Below are positions 27,091 to 36,174 of a stretch of DNA of 64,000 nucleotides, in pieces; the stretch's first letter is position 1; the number at the start of each line of letters is the position of its first letter. Source of the DNA: Shouchella hunanensis (GTDB lineage: Bacteria > Bacillota > Bacilli > Bacillales > Bacillaceae_D); the NCBI RefSeq assembly GCF_028735875.1, contig NZ_CP117834.1, forward strand, positions 434,001 to 498,000, given 5' to 3'. The position numbers and the translations under genes are program-made. Under the pieces are notes generated by a model that was given only the letters and a program-made list of their open reading frames with translations, was not told the origin of the DNA and ran no database searches.

Positions 27091-27623
27091 TCTTTACGTC
27101 CCCTTTTTTTTGGATAAGATTGACTCGTAAACGGTATTTCCTTTACGCCTTCTTTTTTGTTTATGTAAACAGCTAAAAGAAATAAGACATTTGCTAGTAG
27201 GTGTGTGTAATCCATTAATAACGTCGGCACGTCTCTTTCTAAGCGAACAAAGTGAAGTGCCCGAACAGACTTCTTCGCTTCACTTCTTGCAATGTGAAGC
27301 GCACTTGCCGCTCGTGATCCTTGCGGTAGTAAAAACTGTTGAATCTCTTCTCGAACCTCTATCTCATATTGATCATATACATCACTTAACCACCGCAACG
27401 CTTCTTCCCCAATGGCTTGATCGCCACGAACAGATCCATTTAAATGATACGCATATTCAGTTAATTGAAGTAAGAGCTCTTTTACGTTAGGGTACGAATC
27501 GACTAGTCCCGCTGCTTGTCCAATTCGTACAGCCAGCGAATCAGTGCGAATTTCAAAATCAACTAAACTTCCTTTTTCACGCATGTACGGGTAGCATAAA
27601 AACCGCATATCTTTTTTGGTCAC
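27087..27623 (-). CDS. Degenerate PduO-type cobalamin adenosyltransferase homolog
   Basis: 178 residues. The C-terminal half aligns with PduO/YvqK-type ATP:cob(I)alamin adenosyltransferases: F-L-L-P-Q-G-S-R-A-A-S-A-L-H-I-A-R near residue 100, then Y-T-H-L-L-A-N-V-L-F-L-L-A-V-Y-I-N near 140. However the N-terminal T-G-D-x-G-x-T ATP loop is missing, the catalytic R-R-A-E-R is K-K-S-V-R, and the N-R-L-S-D motif is lost. It is probably inactive as an adenosyltransferase, perhaps retaining corrinoid binding. GTG start with AGGAGG 7-8 nt upstream; coupled to the BtuF-like gene. Confidence 0.72.
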   Translation of the reverse strand: MTKKDMRFLCYPYMREKGSLVDFEIRTDSLAVRIGQAAGLVDSYPNVKELLLQLTEYAYHLNGSVRGDQAIGEEALRWLSDVYDQYEIEVREEIQQFLLPQGSRAASALHIARSEAKKSVRALHFVRLERDVPTLLMDYTHLLANVLFLLAVYINKKEGVKEIPFTSQSYPKKRGRKE

Positions 27624-27680
27624 CGTTTTTCCTCCTCTTCCCCCTGCTAATCATACAAACAAATAGGAGGCTAAAGCAAT

Positions 27681-27716
27681 TAAAAAAAGCCCCCATGAGA
27701 AATTGTCATGAGGACT
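27681..27716 (-). terminator. metNPQ terminator
   Basis: Minus-strand AGTCCTCATGA (27716-27706) pairs, with G-U pairs, to TCATGGGGGCT (27698-27688) followed by seven T; it starts 9 nt after the metQ stop. Confidence 0.8.
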
Positions 27717-27724
27717 TTACTTTG

Positions 27725-28570
27725 TTATTCAGCAGGAATAACTGCTCCATTATATGTTTCTTCAATAAATGACTTGATGTCATCTGATCTTAAAACATCA
27801 ACAAGGGCTTGAATCGCTTCATCGTTCTCATTTCCACTTTGAACAACAATTAAGTTTACATACGGATTATCTTCGCCTTCAATGGCAATAGAATCTTCTG
27901 TTGGCGAAATATCAGCGCCTAAAGCATAGTTTGAATTAATTGCCACCACTTCTGCTTCATTTGTTTGGTACGCTTGAGGCAAGAATTCTGCATCTGGACT
28001 CATGTCAAACACTAGATTTTTCGGATTTTCCACAATGTCTGCTTCAGTTGCATCAACAGAAACGCCTTCTTCAAGTGTGAGTAACCCATTTTCTTGAAGC
28101 AACGAAAGGATTCTCCCTTGATCGGCAACAGAATTACTCATCATCACCGTCGCGCCATCTGGAATGTCATTTAAGTTATCGTAGTCTTGCGAATAAAGCC
28201 CGATTGGCTCAACATGGATTGCACCAGCTTCGGCGAAATCAAAATTTTCATTTTCTGCCATTTGATCTTCTAAATAAGGACGGTGTTGAAAGTAATTCGC
28301 ATCAAATTCGCCATCTGCTAACCCCATATTCGGTAAAATATAATCTTGAGCAACTTGAATATCAAGAATGATACCTTGCTCTTCTAAGATTGGCGCTGCT
28401 TCTTCTAAAATTTCTGCATGAGGAATATTTGAAGCACTAATACGAATCGTTGTTTCTTCTTCGTCTCCACCATTCTCTCCTGTGTTCGTGTTCTCTTCAT
28501 CACCTGATCCACAAGCGACTAAAGCAAACGATACGCTTGCAATCCCTACTGTTTTCAAAAATGTCTTCAT
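27725..28570 (-). CDS. metQ: Methionine-binding lipoprotein MetQ
   Basis: 281-residue NlpA family lipoprotein: lipobox L-V-A-C (cysteine 20), a very acidic linker, then I-P-H-A-E-I-L-E and the family motif D-A-N-Y-F-Q-H-R-P-Y-L near residue 92. It captures L- and D-methionine for MetNP. The strongly acidic mature protein fits a wall exposed to alkaline or saline conditions. AAGGAG is 8-9 nt before ATG. Confidence 0.95.
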   Translation of the reverse strand: MKTFLKTVGIASVSFALVACGSGDEENTNTGENGGDEEETTIRISASNIPHAEILEEAAPILEEQGIILDIQVAQDYILPNMGLADGEFDANYFQHRPYLEDQMAENENFDFAEAGAIHVEPIGLYSQDYDNLNDIPDGATVMMSNSVADQGRILSLLQENGLLTLEEGVSVDATEADIVENPKNLVFDMSPDAEFLPQAYQTNEAEVVAINSNYALGADISPTEDSIAIEGEDNPYVNLIVVQSGNENDEAIQALVDVLRSDDIKSFIEETYNGAVIPAE

Positions 28571-28591
28571 TCTAAACCTCTCCTTTTTTGT

Positions 28592-29260
28592 TTATCTTTT
28601 ATCTAAACGATTGACCAAGAAATCGCCGATCATTTGAAATATAAATACAATCGCTAAGATGACGATCGTCGCCATAATCATGACATCCGTATTTGTCCGT
28701 TGAAAGCCTTGTTGGAACGCTAAGGTACCAAGACCCCCTGCACCAATTGTACCAGCCATTGCGGTATACCCAATTAAAGCCACCGTTGTGACAGTGATAC
28801 CTGAGATTAAAGCAGGCATGGATTCTGGCAACAACACTTTAAAGATAATATGTCCATTCGAAGAACCCATTGCTTGTGATGCTTCCACAACCCCTTTATC
28901 AACTTCACGAAGCGCAATTTCTACCATTCGTGCATAAAAGGGCGCAGCACCAATAATAAGAGCTGGTAAAGCGGCACTTGGACCAAACATGGTTCCCACT
29001 AGAGCACGAGTAAATGGAATAAGCAGGATAATTAAGATAATGAATGGAATCGAGCGGGAGATATTCACAACAGCACCTACAAAGGTATAAAAGAAACGGT
29101 TTTCCCAAGGATTTCCTTTTGCAGTCAAATAAAGAAATAAACCAAGTATAATGCCTAGAAAGAATGTGGCAATAGCTGCAATGACAGTCATATAAACCGT
29201 TTCATAGGTGGCTAACCAAAGATTTTCCCAGACAACATTTGGAAAGAGTCGATCAAGCAT
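28592..29260 (-). CDS. metP: Methionine ABC transporter permease MetP
   Basis: 222-residue membrane protein with five predicted helices and the permease cytoplasmic loop E-A-S-Q-A-M-G-S-S-N-G-H-I-I-F-K-V-L-L-P near residue 130, the EAA motif contacting MetN. It starts 8 nt inside the 3' end of metN, showing coupling. Confidence 0.95.
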   Translation of the reverse strand: MLDRLFPNVVWENLWLATYETVYMTVIAAIATFFLGIILGLFLYLTAKGNPWENRFFYTFVGAVVNISRSIPFIILIILLIPFTRALVGTMFGPSAALPALIIGAAPFYARMVEIALREVDKGVVEASQAMGSSNGHIIFKVLLPESMPALISGITVTTVALIGYTAMAGTIGAGGLGTLAFQQGFQRTNTDVMIMATIVILAIVFIFQMIGDFLVNRLDKR

Positions 29261-30275
29261 GCTTCAACACCTCCACTTCCACTTGCTTACTGCGTATCCA
29301 TTCTAGTGCCTTCACGATTGTTTCCTGTTCTCCTGCAACTCGTAAATATAGCTTTCCGTACGAGCCTTGCTGTAACTTTGATATATTTCCTTGTAATATT
29401 GAAATGTCGATCGGAAAAGAGCGAATTAGCTCCGTCACAAGTTGATCTTCTGCTGGATTCCCAATAAACGTTAGTGCAAAGATTTGCTCACCTTCTTGAA
29501 GGGTAACATCATCTAGCATTAGCTCATCCGATTGAACATGGGCAACTTGCTTAACGAATTCCTTCGTCATTGCTTCTTTTGGACGACGAAACACATCAAT
29601 AACTGGTCCTTGCTCGACAATTTTTCCATCACTCATTACAGCCACTTCATGACAGATCTTTTGGATCACGTGCATTTCATGGGTGATGAGCACAATGGTT
29701 AAGTTGAGCTTCTTATTAATATCTGTTAACAAATCTAAGATGGATTCCGTTGTTTTTGGGTCAAGGGCAGACGTTGCCTCATCACACAACAACACTTTTG
29801 GATTGTTGGCTAAAGCCCGAGCAATTCCAACACGTTGCTTCTGACCACCACTTAGTTGTGCTGGATAATTATCTTCTCGTCCACGTAGCCCAACAAGATC
29901 AATTAATTCTTCAATTCGCTTTTTCCGCTCAGCTGCTGGTACTTTCGCAACTTCTAACGGAAACGAAATGTTTTCTTTCACTGTTCGAGACCATAGTAAA
30001 TTAAAATGTTGAAAGATCATGCCTATCTTTTGACGTTCTTCACGTAACGCTTGTTTTCCAAGGGTAGCTAAATTAACTCCGTCTAACAGAACCTCTCCAG
30101 TAGTCGGTCTTTCTAGTAAGTTTAACAATCGTACGAGCGTACTTTTTCCTGCACCACTATAGCCAATAATACCAAACACATTCCCTTTGCTAATATGCAG
30201 ATCTACTTGATCGACAGCATGGACAGTCGTTGTTTTTGTCGCATATGTTTTACTGATTCCCGTTAACGAAATCAA
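29253..30275 (-). CDS. metN: Methionine ABC transporter ATPase MetN
   Basis: 340 residues. Walker A G-Y-S-G-A-G-K-S-T near 38-46, signature L-S-G-G-Q-K-Q-R near 141, Walker B V-L-L-C-D-E-A-T-S-A-L-D near 161, and a C-terminal NIL domain (about 265-340) that binds methionine for transinhibition. The start codon is TTG at 30275 with GGAGGG 7 nt upstream. Expression is controlled by the SAM riboswitch directly upstream. Confidence 0.96.
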   Translation of the reverse strand: MISLTGISKTYATKTTTVHAVDQVDLHISKGNVFGIIGYSGAGKSTLVRLLNLLERPTTGEVLLDGVNLATLGKQALREERQKIGMIFQHFNLLWSRTVKENISFPLEVAKVPAAERKKRIEELIDLVGLRGREDNYPAQLSGGQKQRVGIARALANNPKVLLCDEATSALDPKTTESILDLLTDINKKLNLTIVLITHEMHVIQKICHEVAVMSDGKIVEQGPVIDVFRRPKEAMTKEFVKQVAHVQSDELMLDDVTLQEGEQIFALTFIGNPAEDQLVTELIRSFPIDISILQGNISKLQQGSYGKLYLRVAGEQETIVKALEWIRSKQVEVEVLKHA

Positions 30276-30293
30276 GTCATTCCCTCCAATTAT

Positions 30294-30327
30294 AAAAAAA
30301 CCTTCCTGTAAGATGTCAGGAAGGTTT
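30294..30327 (-). terminator. Attenuator terminator of the SAM riboswitch
   Basis: Minus-strand AACCTTCCTG (30326-30317) and CAGGAAGGTT (30308-30299) with a T tract to 30294, positioned between the aptamer and metN. Confidence 0.9.
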
Positions 30328-30339
30328 ACCTATGATCAT

Positions 30340-30443
30340 CTCATCTTTCAAAGCTTATGGCTTTGCAGGATTTAGCACCTTCAAACGTTACGTTTGCGGT
30401 TGCCGGGTTTCAACGGGCCAGTCCCTCCACCACTCTGGATAAG
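30340..30443 (-). promoter_or_regulatory. SAM-I riboswitch (S-box)
   Basis: The minus strand has the S-box elements in order: CTTATCCAGAGTGG, TGGAGGGACTGGCCC, TGAAACCCGGCAACC, GGTGCTAAATCCTGC and AAAGATGAG. P1 forms between CTTATC and GATGAG. SAM binding should promote termination ahead of metNPQ. Confidence 0.97.
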
Positions 30444-30469
30444 AATTATTCTTTTAATATAATAAGGGC

Positions 30470-30498
30470 ATCATAGCACGATGGGTTCCAGCCGTCAA
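30470..30498 (-). promoter_or_regulatory. Sigma-A promoter of metNPQ
   Basis: Minus-strand TTGACG (30498-30493) and TATGAT (30475-30470), spacer 17 nt, about 25 nt before the SAM riboswitch. Confidence 0.75.
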
Positions 30499-30513
30499 TC
30501 CCTTTGTCTATCG

Positions 30514-31788
30514 TTATAAGTCCAGTTGCTTTTTCGTATCCAGCGTATTCAATTGTTCATATTCTGCTACCTTTTTTTGAAAAACAAGGAAAAAATAAAT
30601 GGAACCAATCACATAAAGCGCTGCAGTAATACAGAATACAATAGCATAACCTGTGTAAGCACCATATACTGCCACAATTCCCATTGAAACTGGACCCATT
30701 AGTGCCCAACCTAGTTGAAACACCATTTGTGTGACTGAGTTCGCAGTCCCCCTCATCTGAGGATGAATTAATCTCATTACAAGTGCCGCTTGAATGGGAT
30801 TACCTGCATTCATTAACGCTTGCCTAAAGAGGAAACCGATGATGGCGAACCAAATGACATTTGTAAATGCTGTCATGAGTAAAAAAGGAATAGAGCCCAT
30901 TTGTAGTAAAAATACTGCACGAACTTCCCCTACACGGTCAACGACTTTTGGTCCAATTAACATGGCAATAACTGTCATGGCTTGGCCTAGCGATAACACA
31001 AGACCGATTGTCGAGTAGTTTAAATGGAACCGATCGTTGAAATAAAGATTCAAGTATGGAATAACTAGTCCTGAACCAAATCCAATTAACAAACTAGAGA
31101 AGGCGAATAAACCAATGAGCTTCCATTCTCTTCTTTTAGGTATGTACGATTTCGCAACAGCTAGTTCTTGTACGCTGTTTACTTTTTGTGATTCTTTTAC
31201 CTTTAATAAGGGAAAAAATGCGACACACGCTAACACACAAGCACTAAACAGAGTCACTTGAATCGCTTGAAGCATCGTTAATGATGTCCATGCAAACAAT
31301 CCATCTGTCATCATGCCGCCAAATAAATGGCCAAAAACATTTGCTGCCATCATTAAGGCAGCATGGAGGGAGAATAACTTTACTCGCTGTTTTTCTTTTG
31401 AGTGCTCTGCTAATAAAGGAATAGCAGACACTTGTAAGAAAGCGAAGAAAAATCCAGTTACACCTGCTCCTACTACTAACAACCATTCAGCGGTTCCTAC
31501 TGATCGAATAAAAAAACTGACCGCTAACATACTTGCGCCAATTAACAACATGTTCTTACGTCCAAAGCGGTCACCAATTATGCCAGCCGGTAATAGCGCT
31601 ATTGCTGTTGCAGCTGCTTGACAGGCTATAATCGAGCCATTTAGTTGATCATCATAACCTAATTCCCGAACAAAAAATGGGTACATGACGATAAAAATCC
31701 CCATAGCTGTATTGAAGCAAAGCGACGAAAGAAAAAAAGAACGAACAGTCTGATTATAAGGATGAAACAACTTAGTTATTACTTTCAT
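30514..31788 (-). CDS. MFS transporter, substrate unknown
   Basis: 424 residues with about 12 hydrophobic segments. The MFS loop 2-3 motif appears as G-I-I-G-D-R-F-G-R-K-N near residue 70. An internal repeat is suggested by G-P-K-V-V-D-R-V-G near 278. It resembles drug or sugar exporters but I cannot assign a substrate. The gene lies upstream of metN on the same strand but metN has its own promoter, so it is a separate unit. GGGGAC is the likely ribosome binding site. Confidence 0.85.
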   Translation of the reverse strand: MKVITKLFHPYNQTVRSFFLSSLCFNTAMGIFIVMYPFFVRELGYDDQLNGSIIACQAAATAIALLPAGIIGDRFGRKNMLLIGASMLAVSFFIRSVGTAEWLLVVGAGVTGFFFAFLQVSAIPLLAEHSKEKQRVKLFSLHAALMMAANVFGHLFGGMMTDGLFAWTSLTMLQAIQVTLFSACVLACVAFFPLLKVKESQKVNSVQELAVAKSYIPKRREWKLIGLFAFSSLLIGFGSGLVIPYLNLYFNDRFHLNYSTIGLVLSLGQAMTVIAMLIGPKVVDRVGEVRAVFLLQMGSIPFLLMTAFTNVIWFAIIGFLFRQALMNAGNPIQAALVMRLIHPQMRGTANSVTQMVFQLGWALMGPVSMGIVAVYGAYTGYAIVFCITAALYVIGSIYFFLVFQKKVAEYEQLNTLDTKKQLDL

Positions 31789-31862
31789 ATCAACGTCCCC
31801 ATTTAGCGGTTATTTCGTCTCTCTAAGTAATTATACGAAATCCCCGCTAATAAGGGTAGCGT

Positions 31863-32084
31863 TTAATGCCAACTATCCTCAATAAACGAAGTTACTTCAT
31901 TCCAACCTTCATTCTGCGCTTGAAAGATTTGCTCATTATCAAAGATATAGCCAGAATTCATATGATGTTGAAGGCCTTGACTTGTCTCAATGACTTCCCC
32001 GATCATTGCACCATCGACATAAAGCTTTAGTCGACCTCCGTCATACTTTGCGACAACTTTTTGAGTGATATTTACGTTTTCCAT
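31863..32084 (-). CDS. yusG: YusG-like small protein (DUF2553)
   Basis: 73 residues, acidic, without cysteine or membrane segment; assigned to YusG mainly by position next to gcvH, as in B. subtilis, and by similar length. The pattern N-I-T-Q-K-V-V-A-K-Y-D-G-G-R-L-K-L-Y-V followed by I-G-E-V suggests a small beta-rich domain. AAGGAGG is 6-7 nt before ATG 32084. Confidence 0.65.
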   Translation of the reverse strand: MENVNITQKVVAKYDGGRLKLYVDGAMIGEVIETSQGLQHHMNSGYIFDNEQIFQAQNEGWNEVTSFIEDSWH

Positions 32085-32168
32085 AAATTCCTCCTTGGGC
32101 CTCTCCGCCTACCATTATCGTATGTGCGAGAGCATGCTCCTATCCGAGGGAAGATCAGCCAAATAAAA

Positions 32169-32191
32169 AAAAGCCTGTTAAACAGGCTTTT
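32169..32191 (-). terminator. gcvH terminator
   Basis: AAAAGCCTGT (32169-32178) and ACAGGCTTTT (32182-32191) form a 10-bp stem over TAA; on the minus strand it is followed by T residues. It begins within the last codon of gcvH. Confidence 0.8.
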
Positions 32192-32579
32192 ACTCTTCTT
32201 CATTAATCATGCTACTATATTCACTTGGAGACATGAGCTTGTCCAGTTCACTTGAATCTGTTGGCTCTACAACGATCATCCATGCTTTTTCATACGGTGA
32301 CTCATTGACAAACTCTGGTGAGTCATCTAAGTCTTCGTTCACTTCAACGACTTTTCCGCTTACTGGCGCATACAATTCTGACACAGTTTTCACTGACTCT
32401 ACACTACCAAACGGTTCATTTGCTTCAATTTCATCCCCAACTTCAGGTAATTCAACAAAAACAATATCGCCTAATTCAGATTGCGCAAAGTCCGTAATCC
32501 CAATTCGTACGTTTCCATCTTCCGTTTTTACCCATTCGTGTTCTTCAGAATACTTTAGCTCTTGTGGTAATTTACTCAT
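32190..32579 (-). CDS. gcvH: Glycine cleavage system H protein
   Basis: 129 residues. The lipoylated lysine is in the conserved context [10 protein letters not shown] near residue 64. GcvH carries the aminomethyl group between GcvP and GcvT, and in Bacillus it is also the obligate carrier for lipoyl relay to other complexes, so it is a substrate for the LipA encoded at 10.2-11.1 kb. GGAGGGG is 5 nt before ATG. Confidence 0.97.
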   Translation of the reverse strand: MSKLPQELKYSEEHEWVKTEDGNVRIGITDFAQSELGDIVFVELPEVGDEIEANEPFGSVESVKTVSELYAPVSGKVVEVNEDLDDSPEFVNESPYEKAWMIVVEPTDSSELDKLMSPSEYSSMINEEE

Positions 32580-32663
32580 GTCGTCCCCTCCATCGTTACG
32601 GTCTCACCATCATCATACATGAAAATGACTGTTCCGAAAAGAAGAACTTATTTGAACGTATCC

Positions 32664-33020
32664 TTAAGCCCAGTTCGTTTCAAATTGTTCTTCTTTAAAG
32701 CCCAAGGTAACCTTCGTGCCATCCGTTACAATTGGTCGCTTAATCAACATTCCGTCGGACGCCAACAATTCATATTGCTCTTGCTCTGACATATGTGCTC
32801 GCTTATTTTTCAAGTCTAGTTCACGGTATTTTTTTCCACTTGTATTAAAAAATGCCTTGAGCTCTAAACCACTTTTTTGATGTAGCTCTTTTAACTCCTC
32901 GGCACTAGGTGGGTTTTCCACAATATGAATGGCTTCATATGAAACACTTTGTGCATCCAACCACTTCTTCGCATTACGGCATGTACCACATTTCGGGTAT
33001 TCATATAGTGTTACACTCAT
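32664..33020 (-). CDS. yusI: ArsC/Spx family protein YusI
   Basis: 118 residues of the ArsC-like thioredoxin fold. The N-terminal C-G-T-C (C11 and C14 in K-C-G-T-C-R-N) matches the redox site of Spx/YusI proteins, and K-R-P-I-V-T-D-G near residue 94 is the family C-terminal motif. It could be an arsenate reductase-like or regulatory thiol protein. Same place as in B. subtilis between gcvH and fadE. Confidence 0.88.
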   Translation of the reverse strand: MSVTLYEYPKCGTCRNAKKWLDAQSVSYEAIHIVENPPSAEELKELHQKSGLELKAFFNTSGKKYRELDLKNKRAHMSEQEQYELLASDGMLIKRPIVTDGTKVTLGFKEEQFETNWA

Positions 33021-33075
33021 TTTTTGTCCTCCTCCTGTATCGTTTCGTTACTCACGGACATTTTACCATAATTGA

Positions 33076-33104
33076 AAAGGAAACAGCGAATCGCTGTTTC
33101 CTTT
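33076..33104. terminator. Long perfect hairpin in the fadE-yusI gap
   Basis: AAAGGAAACAGCGA (33076-33089) and TCGCTGTTTCCTTT (33091-33104) are complementary. It is the probable terminator of the fad operon. Between it and the fadE stop lie two weaker hairpins (GAGG/CCTC arms around 33150 and GGAG/CTCC arms around 33110). Confidence 0.75.
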
Positions 33105-33177
33105 CTGAGGAGAACACTCCTTGCGAGAGGAGCATTTATTTTTTTTTGAGGAATTACCCTCAAAAGTGTTACTCTTT

Positions 33178-34962
33178 TTACACTACGAATTTCTTTTCAG
33201 CAATGACTGCTTTGGCAATCTCTCGCTTCTTTCCTACAACGTTAATCGGTGTATGTCTTGTTAATTTCTTTAACATTGACAGCATTGTGCGAAGTGTATC
33301 ACCCTCTTCAACGTGAACGAGTGCTTTTTTCGCATTTGCTTCAATACGATTAATCGCTTCTTGTGCAAATACTTGTGTCATTAATAATTTTTGATTTTGT
33401 GCGTCGACTGAAGACTTCTGAATGGCCTTCTCAGTGCGCAAAATGACAGACTCTAATGAATAAATATCGTTCACAATATCAGCAACAACCGCTAGAATTT
33501 CTTGTTCCTTGTCGAGTTCAGGGCCATATTTTTGCGCACCAGTTCCAGCAATCATCAAGAATATTTTCTTTGCCATTCCTAATAAATACTTTTCTTGTTC
33601 AAGAGGCTCATCGCCTACTTCTTGCGGCATTAACATCATTAATTCTTCTTGAAGCGCTGTTGCCTTTTCAAGAAACGGTAGCTCCCCTTTCATCGCTTTA
33701 CGCAAGAGAGTACCAGGAACAAGCATACGGTTAATTTCATTTGTACCTTCGAAGATTCGATTAATACGAGAATCACGGTAAATACGCTCTACTTGATATT
33801 CAGCCATAAACCCATAACCACCATGAATTTGAACCGCTTCGTCAGCGACGAAATCCAGGGTTTCAGAGCCATCAAATTTATTTAAGGAACATTCAATTGC
33901 ATATTCCGCTATGGCATTCGCTACCGCACGACCATCTTTTTGTTCTTCTTCAGAAAGACTTGCAAATCGATCTTCAATTAAGCCACCTGTTCGATATATG
34001 GCACTCTCTGACGCGAAAATTTCTGTTGCCATCGACGCGAGCTTCTCTTGGATTAAACGGAAGGAAGCAATAGGTGTTTTAAATTGTTTACGCTCGGTTG
34101 CATAAGTTGCTGCAAGTTCTAGTGCAACTTTTGCACCACCAATGCACCCTACACCTAACTTATAACGTCCAATATTTAAAATGTTAAACGCGATAATATG
34201 GCCTCGACCAATTTCACCTAGTACATTTTCTACAGGAACGTTTGCATCCTCTAATACTAGTGTACGTGTCGATGACCCTTTAATACCCATTTTCTTTTCT
34301 TCAGGGCCAGTAGATACGCCATTAAATTCTTTTTCCACAATAAAAGCTGTAAATTTCTCACCATCAATTTTTGCATAAACAACAAATACATCTGCAAAAG
34401 CAGAGTTTGTAATCCACTGCTTTTCTCCATTTAGTACATAATGTGTTCCTTCTTCGTTTAAAACAGCAGTTGTTTTAGCTCCTAAAGCATCTGAGCCTGA
34501 GCTTGGCTCCGTTAGGGCATAGGCAGCAAATTTTTCACCTGTCGCAAGAGCCGGTAAATATTTTTTCTTCTGTTCATGCGAACCAAAGAACACAATTGGC
34601 AGCGTACCAATTCCTACGTGAGCGCCATGACTTAAACCAAATGCTCCGACTCGACTAAAGCGCTCTGATATAAGAGATGAGCTAATCTTATCTAGCCCAA
34701 TACCACCATATTCTTCTGGCACATCCGCTCCGAGTAAGCCAAGCTCGCCTGCTTTTTTTAGTAATCGTGTTGTGTGTTGGAATTCATGATTTTCAATTGC
34801 GTCTACATACGGTTTCACATCTTTTTCAATGAAATCCTCTGTTGTCCGGGCAATCATCAACTGCTCTTCTGTAAAATCTTCCGGTGCAAAATAGTGTGAT
34901 GCATCAATATCTTCTAGTAAAAAGCTGCCACCTTTTAATAAATTCCCTGTTGCTTCACTCAT
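33178..34962 (-). CDS. fadE: Acyl-CoA dehydrogenase FadE
   Basis: 594 residues from ATG 34962, the family length; GGAGG is 8 nt upstream and the frame's upstream TTG overlaps that site. It is an FAD enzyme for the first step of beta-oxidation. Visible features: F-A-A-Y-A-L-T-E-P-S-S-G-S-D-A near residue 160 (FAD/substrate binding), and V-Q-I-H-G-G-Y-G-F-M-A-E-Y near 390 with the expected catalytic-side region, plus the long C-terminal helical extension typical of FadE/VLCAD-like enzymes. Third gene of fadNAE. Confidence 0.95.
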   Translation of the reverse strand: MSEATGNLLKGGSFLLEDIDASHYFAPEDFTEEQLMIARTTEDFIEKDVKPYVDAIENHEFQHTTRLLKKAGELGLLGADVPEEYGGIGLDKISSSLISERFSRVGAFGLSHGAHVGIGTLPIVFFGSHEQKKKYLPALATGEKFAAYALTEPSSGSDALGAKTTAVLNEEGTHYVLNGEKQWITNSAFADVFVVYAKIDGEKFTAFIVEKEFNGVSTGPEEKKMGIKGSSTRTLVLEDANVPVENVLGEIGRGHIIAFNILNIGRYKLGVGCIGGAKVALELAATYATERKQFKTPIASFRLIQEKLASMATEIFASESAIYRTGGLIEDRFASLSEEEQKDGRAVANAIAEYAIECSLNKFDGSETLDFVADEAVQIHGGYGFMAEYQVERIYRDSRINRIFEGTNEINRMLVPGTLLRKAMKGELPFLEKATALQEELMMLMPQEVGDEPLEQEKYLLGMAKKIFLMIAGTGAQKYGPELDKEQEILAVVADIVNDIYSLESVILRTEKAIQKSSVDAQNQKLLMTQVFAQEAINRIEANAKKALVHVEEGDTLRTMLSMLKKLTRHTPINVVGKKREIAKAVIAEKKFVV

Positions 34963-34983
34963 CTTTATTTCCTCCTCCAACGT

Positions 34984-36162
34984 TTAAATAAGTTCAAATA
35001 CCCCTGCAGCACCCATTCCGCCACCAATACACATTGTCACAACACCAAACTGCTGACCGCTTCGCTTCATTTCATGGGCTAACGATAAGGTAAGTTTAGA
35101 CCCTGTACATCCAAGTGGATGACCAAGTGCAATTGCGCCACCATTTACATTTACTTTGTCATGATCAAGACCAAGTGTGCGAATAATGGCTAGTGACTGG
35201 GATGCAAATGCCTCATTTAATTCAAACAAACCAATATCCTCTAACTGTAAACCAGCTTGACGAACGGCTTTCGGAATTGCTTCAATCGGTCCAATACCCA
35301 TGACTTCCGGAGCTACACCTGCAACAGCGAAGCTTCGAAATGCAAGGAGTGGTGATAGTCCTCGCTCAAGGGCTTCTTCTTTTTCCATTAATAAAACGGC
35401 CGCTGCTCCGTCACTCATTTGGGAAGAGTTTCCTGCTGTAACTGTTCCTTTCAATTGAAACGCTGGTTTAAGCTTTGCAAGCCCCTCTATTGTTGTATCT
35501 GCTCTTACGCCTTCATCAACAGCCACCATTCGATCAAGGACACTTACTTTTCCATCTTCACCAAGTACGTGCTCTTCCACATGAACGGGTACGATTTCGT
35601 CGTCAAAATGTCCATTTTTCATCGCAATCGCAGCTCGACGGTGACTTTCAGTTGCAAATGCGTCTTGATCGGAACGACTAATATCGTATTGCCGAGCGAC
35701 TTCTTCCGCTGTATACCCCATCGACATATAATATTCAGGCGCTTCATCAATTAGCTTCGGGTTTGGCTTCACAACGTGACCACCAATTGGAATCATACTC
35801 ATTGATTCAGCTCCGCCAGCTACAATAATTTTACTTTGACCGAGCATAATACGCTCTGCACCGTACGCAATCGTTTGAAGTCCTGATGCGCAGTAACGAT
35901 TAATGGTGACAGCAGGTACCGACTGCGGAATACCCGCTAACACACTTAAGTTACGCGCCATATTCATTCCTTGTTCTGCTTCAGGCATGGCACAACCAAT
36001 AATGACATCTTCTATTTCATTCAGTTCTACGTTTCCAGCTCTGCGTATTGTCTCCTTTACTGCGGTGGCTCCTAGATCATCTGAACGTACATGGGCAAAT
36101 GCACCTCGCTTCGCCTTTCCTACAGGCGTACGCGCACCTGACACAATGACAGCTTCTTTCAC
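34984..36162 (-). CDS. fadA: Acetyl-CoA C-acyltransferase (3-ketoacyl-CoA thiolase) FadA
   Basis: 392 residues. The nucleophilic cysteine is in N-R-Y-C-A-S-G-L-Q near residue 90; the C-terminal catalytic motifs are G-G-A-I-A-L-G-H-P-L-G-C-T-G near 343 and C-I-G-G-G-M-G near 380. It cleaves 3-ketoacyl-CoA with CoA to acetyl-CoA. The start is GTG 36162 with GGAGGG 7 nt upstream. Confidence 0.96.
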   Translation of the reverse strand: MKEAVIVSGARTPVGKAKRGAFAHVRSDDLGATAVKETIRRAGNVELNEIEDVIIGCAMPEAEQGMNMARNLSVLAGIPQSVPAVTINRYCASGLQTIAYGAERIMLGQSKIIVAGGAESMSMIPIGGHVVKPNPKLIDEAPEYYMSMGYTAEEVARQYDISRSDQDAFATESHRRAAIAMKNGHFDDEIVPVHVEEHVLGEDGKVSVLDRMVAVDEGVRADTTIEGLAKLKPAFQLKGTVTAGNSSQMSDGAAAVLLMEKEEALERGLSPLLAFRSFAVAGVAPEVMGIGPIEAIPKAVRQAGLQLEDIGLFELNEAFASQSLAIIRTLGLDHDKVNVNGGAIALGHPLGCTGSKLTLSLAHEMKRSGQQFGVVTMCIGGGMGAAGVFELI

Positions 36163-36174
36163 GCACTATCCCTC

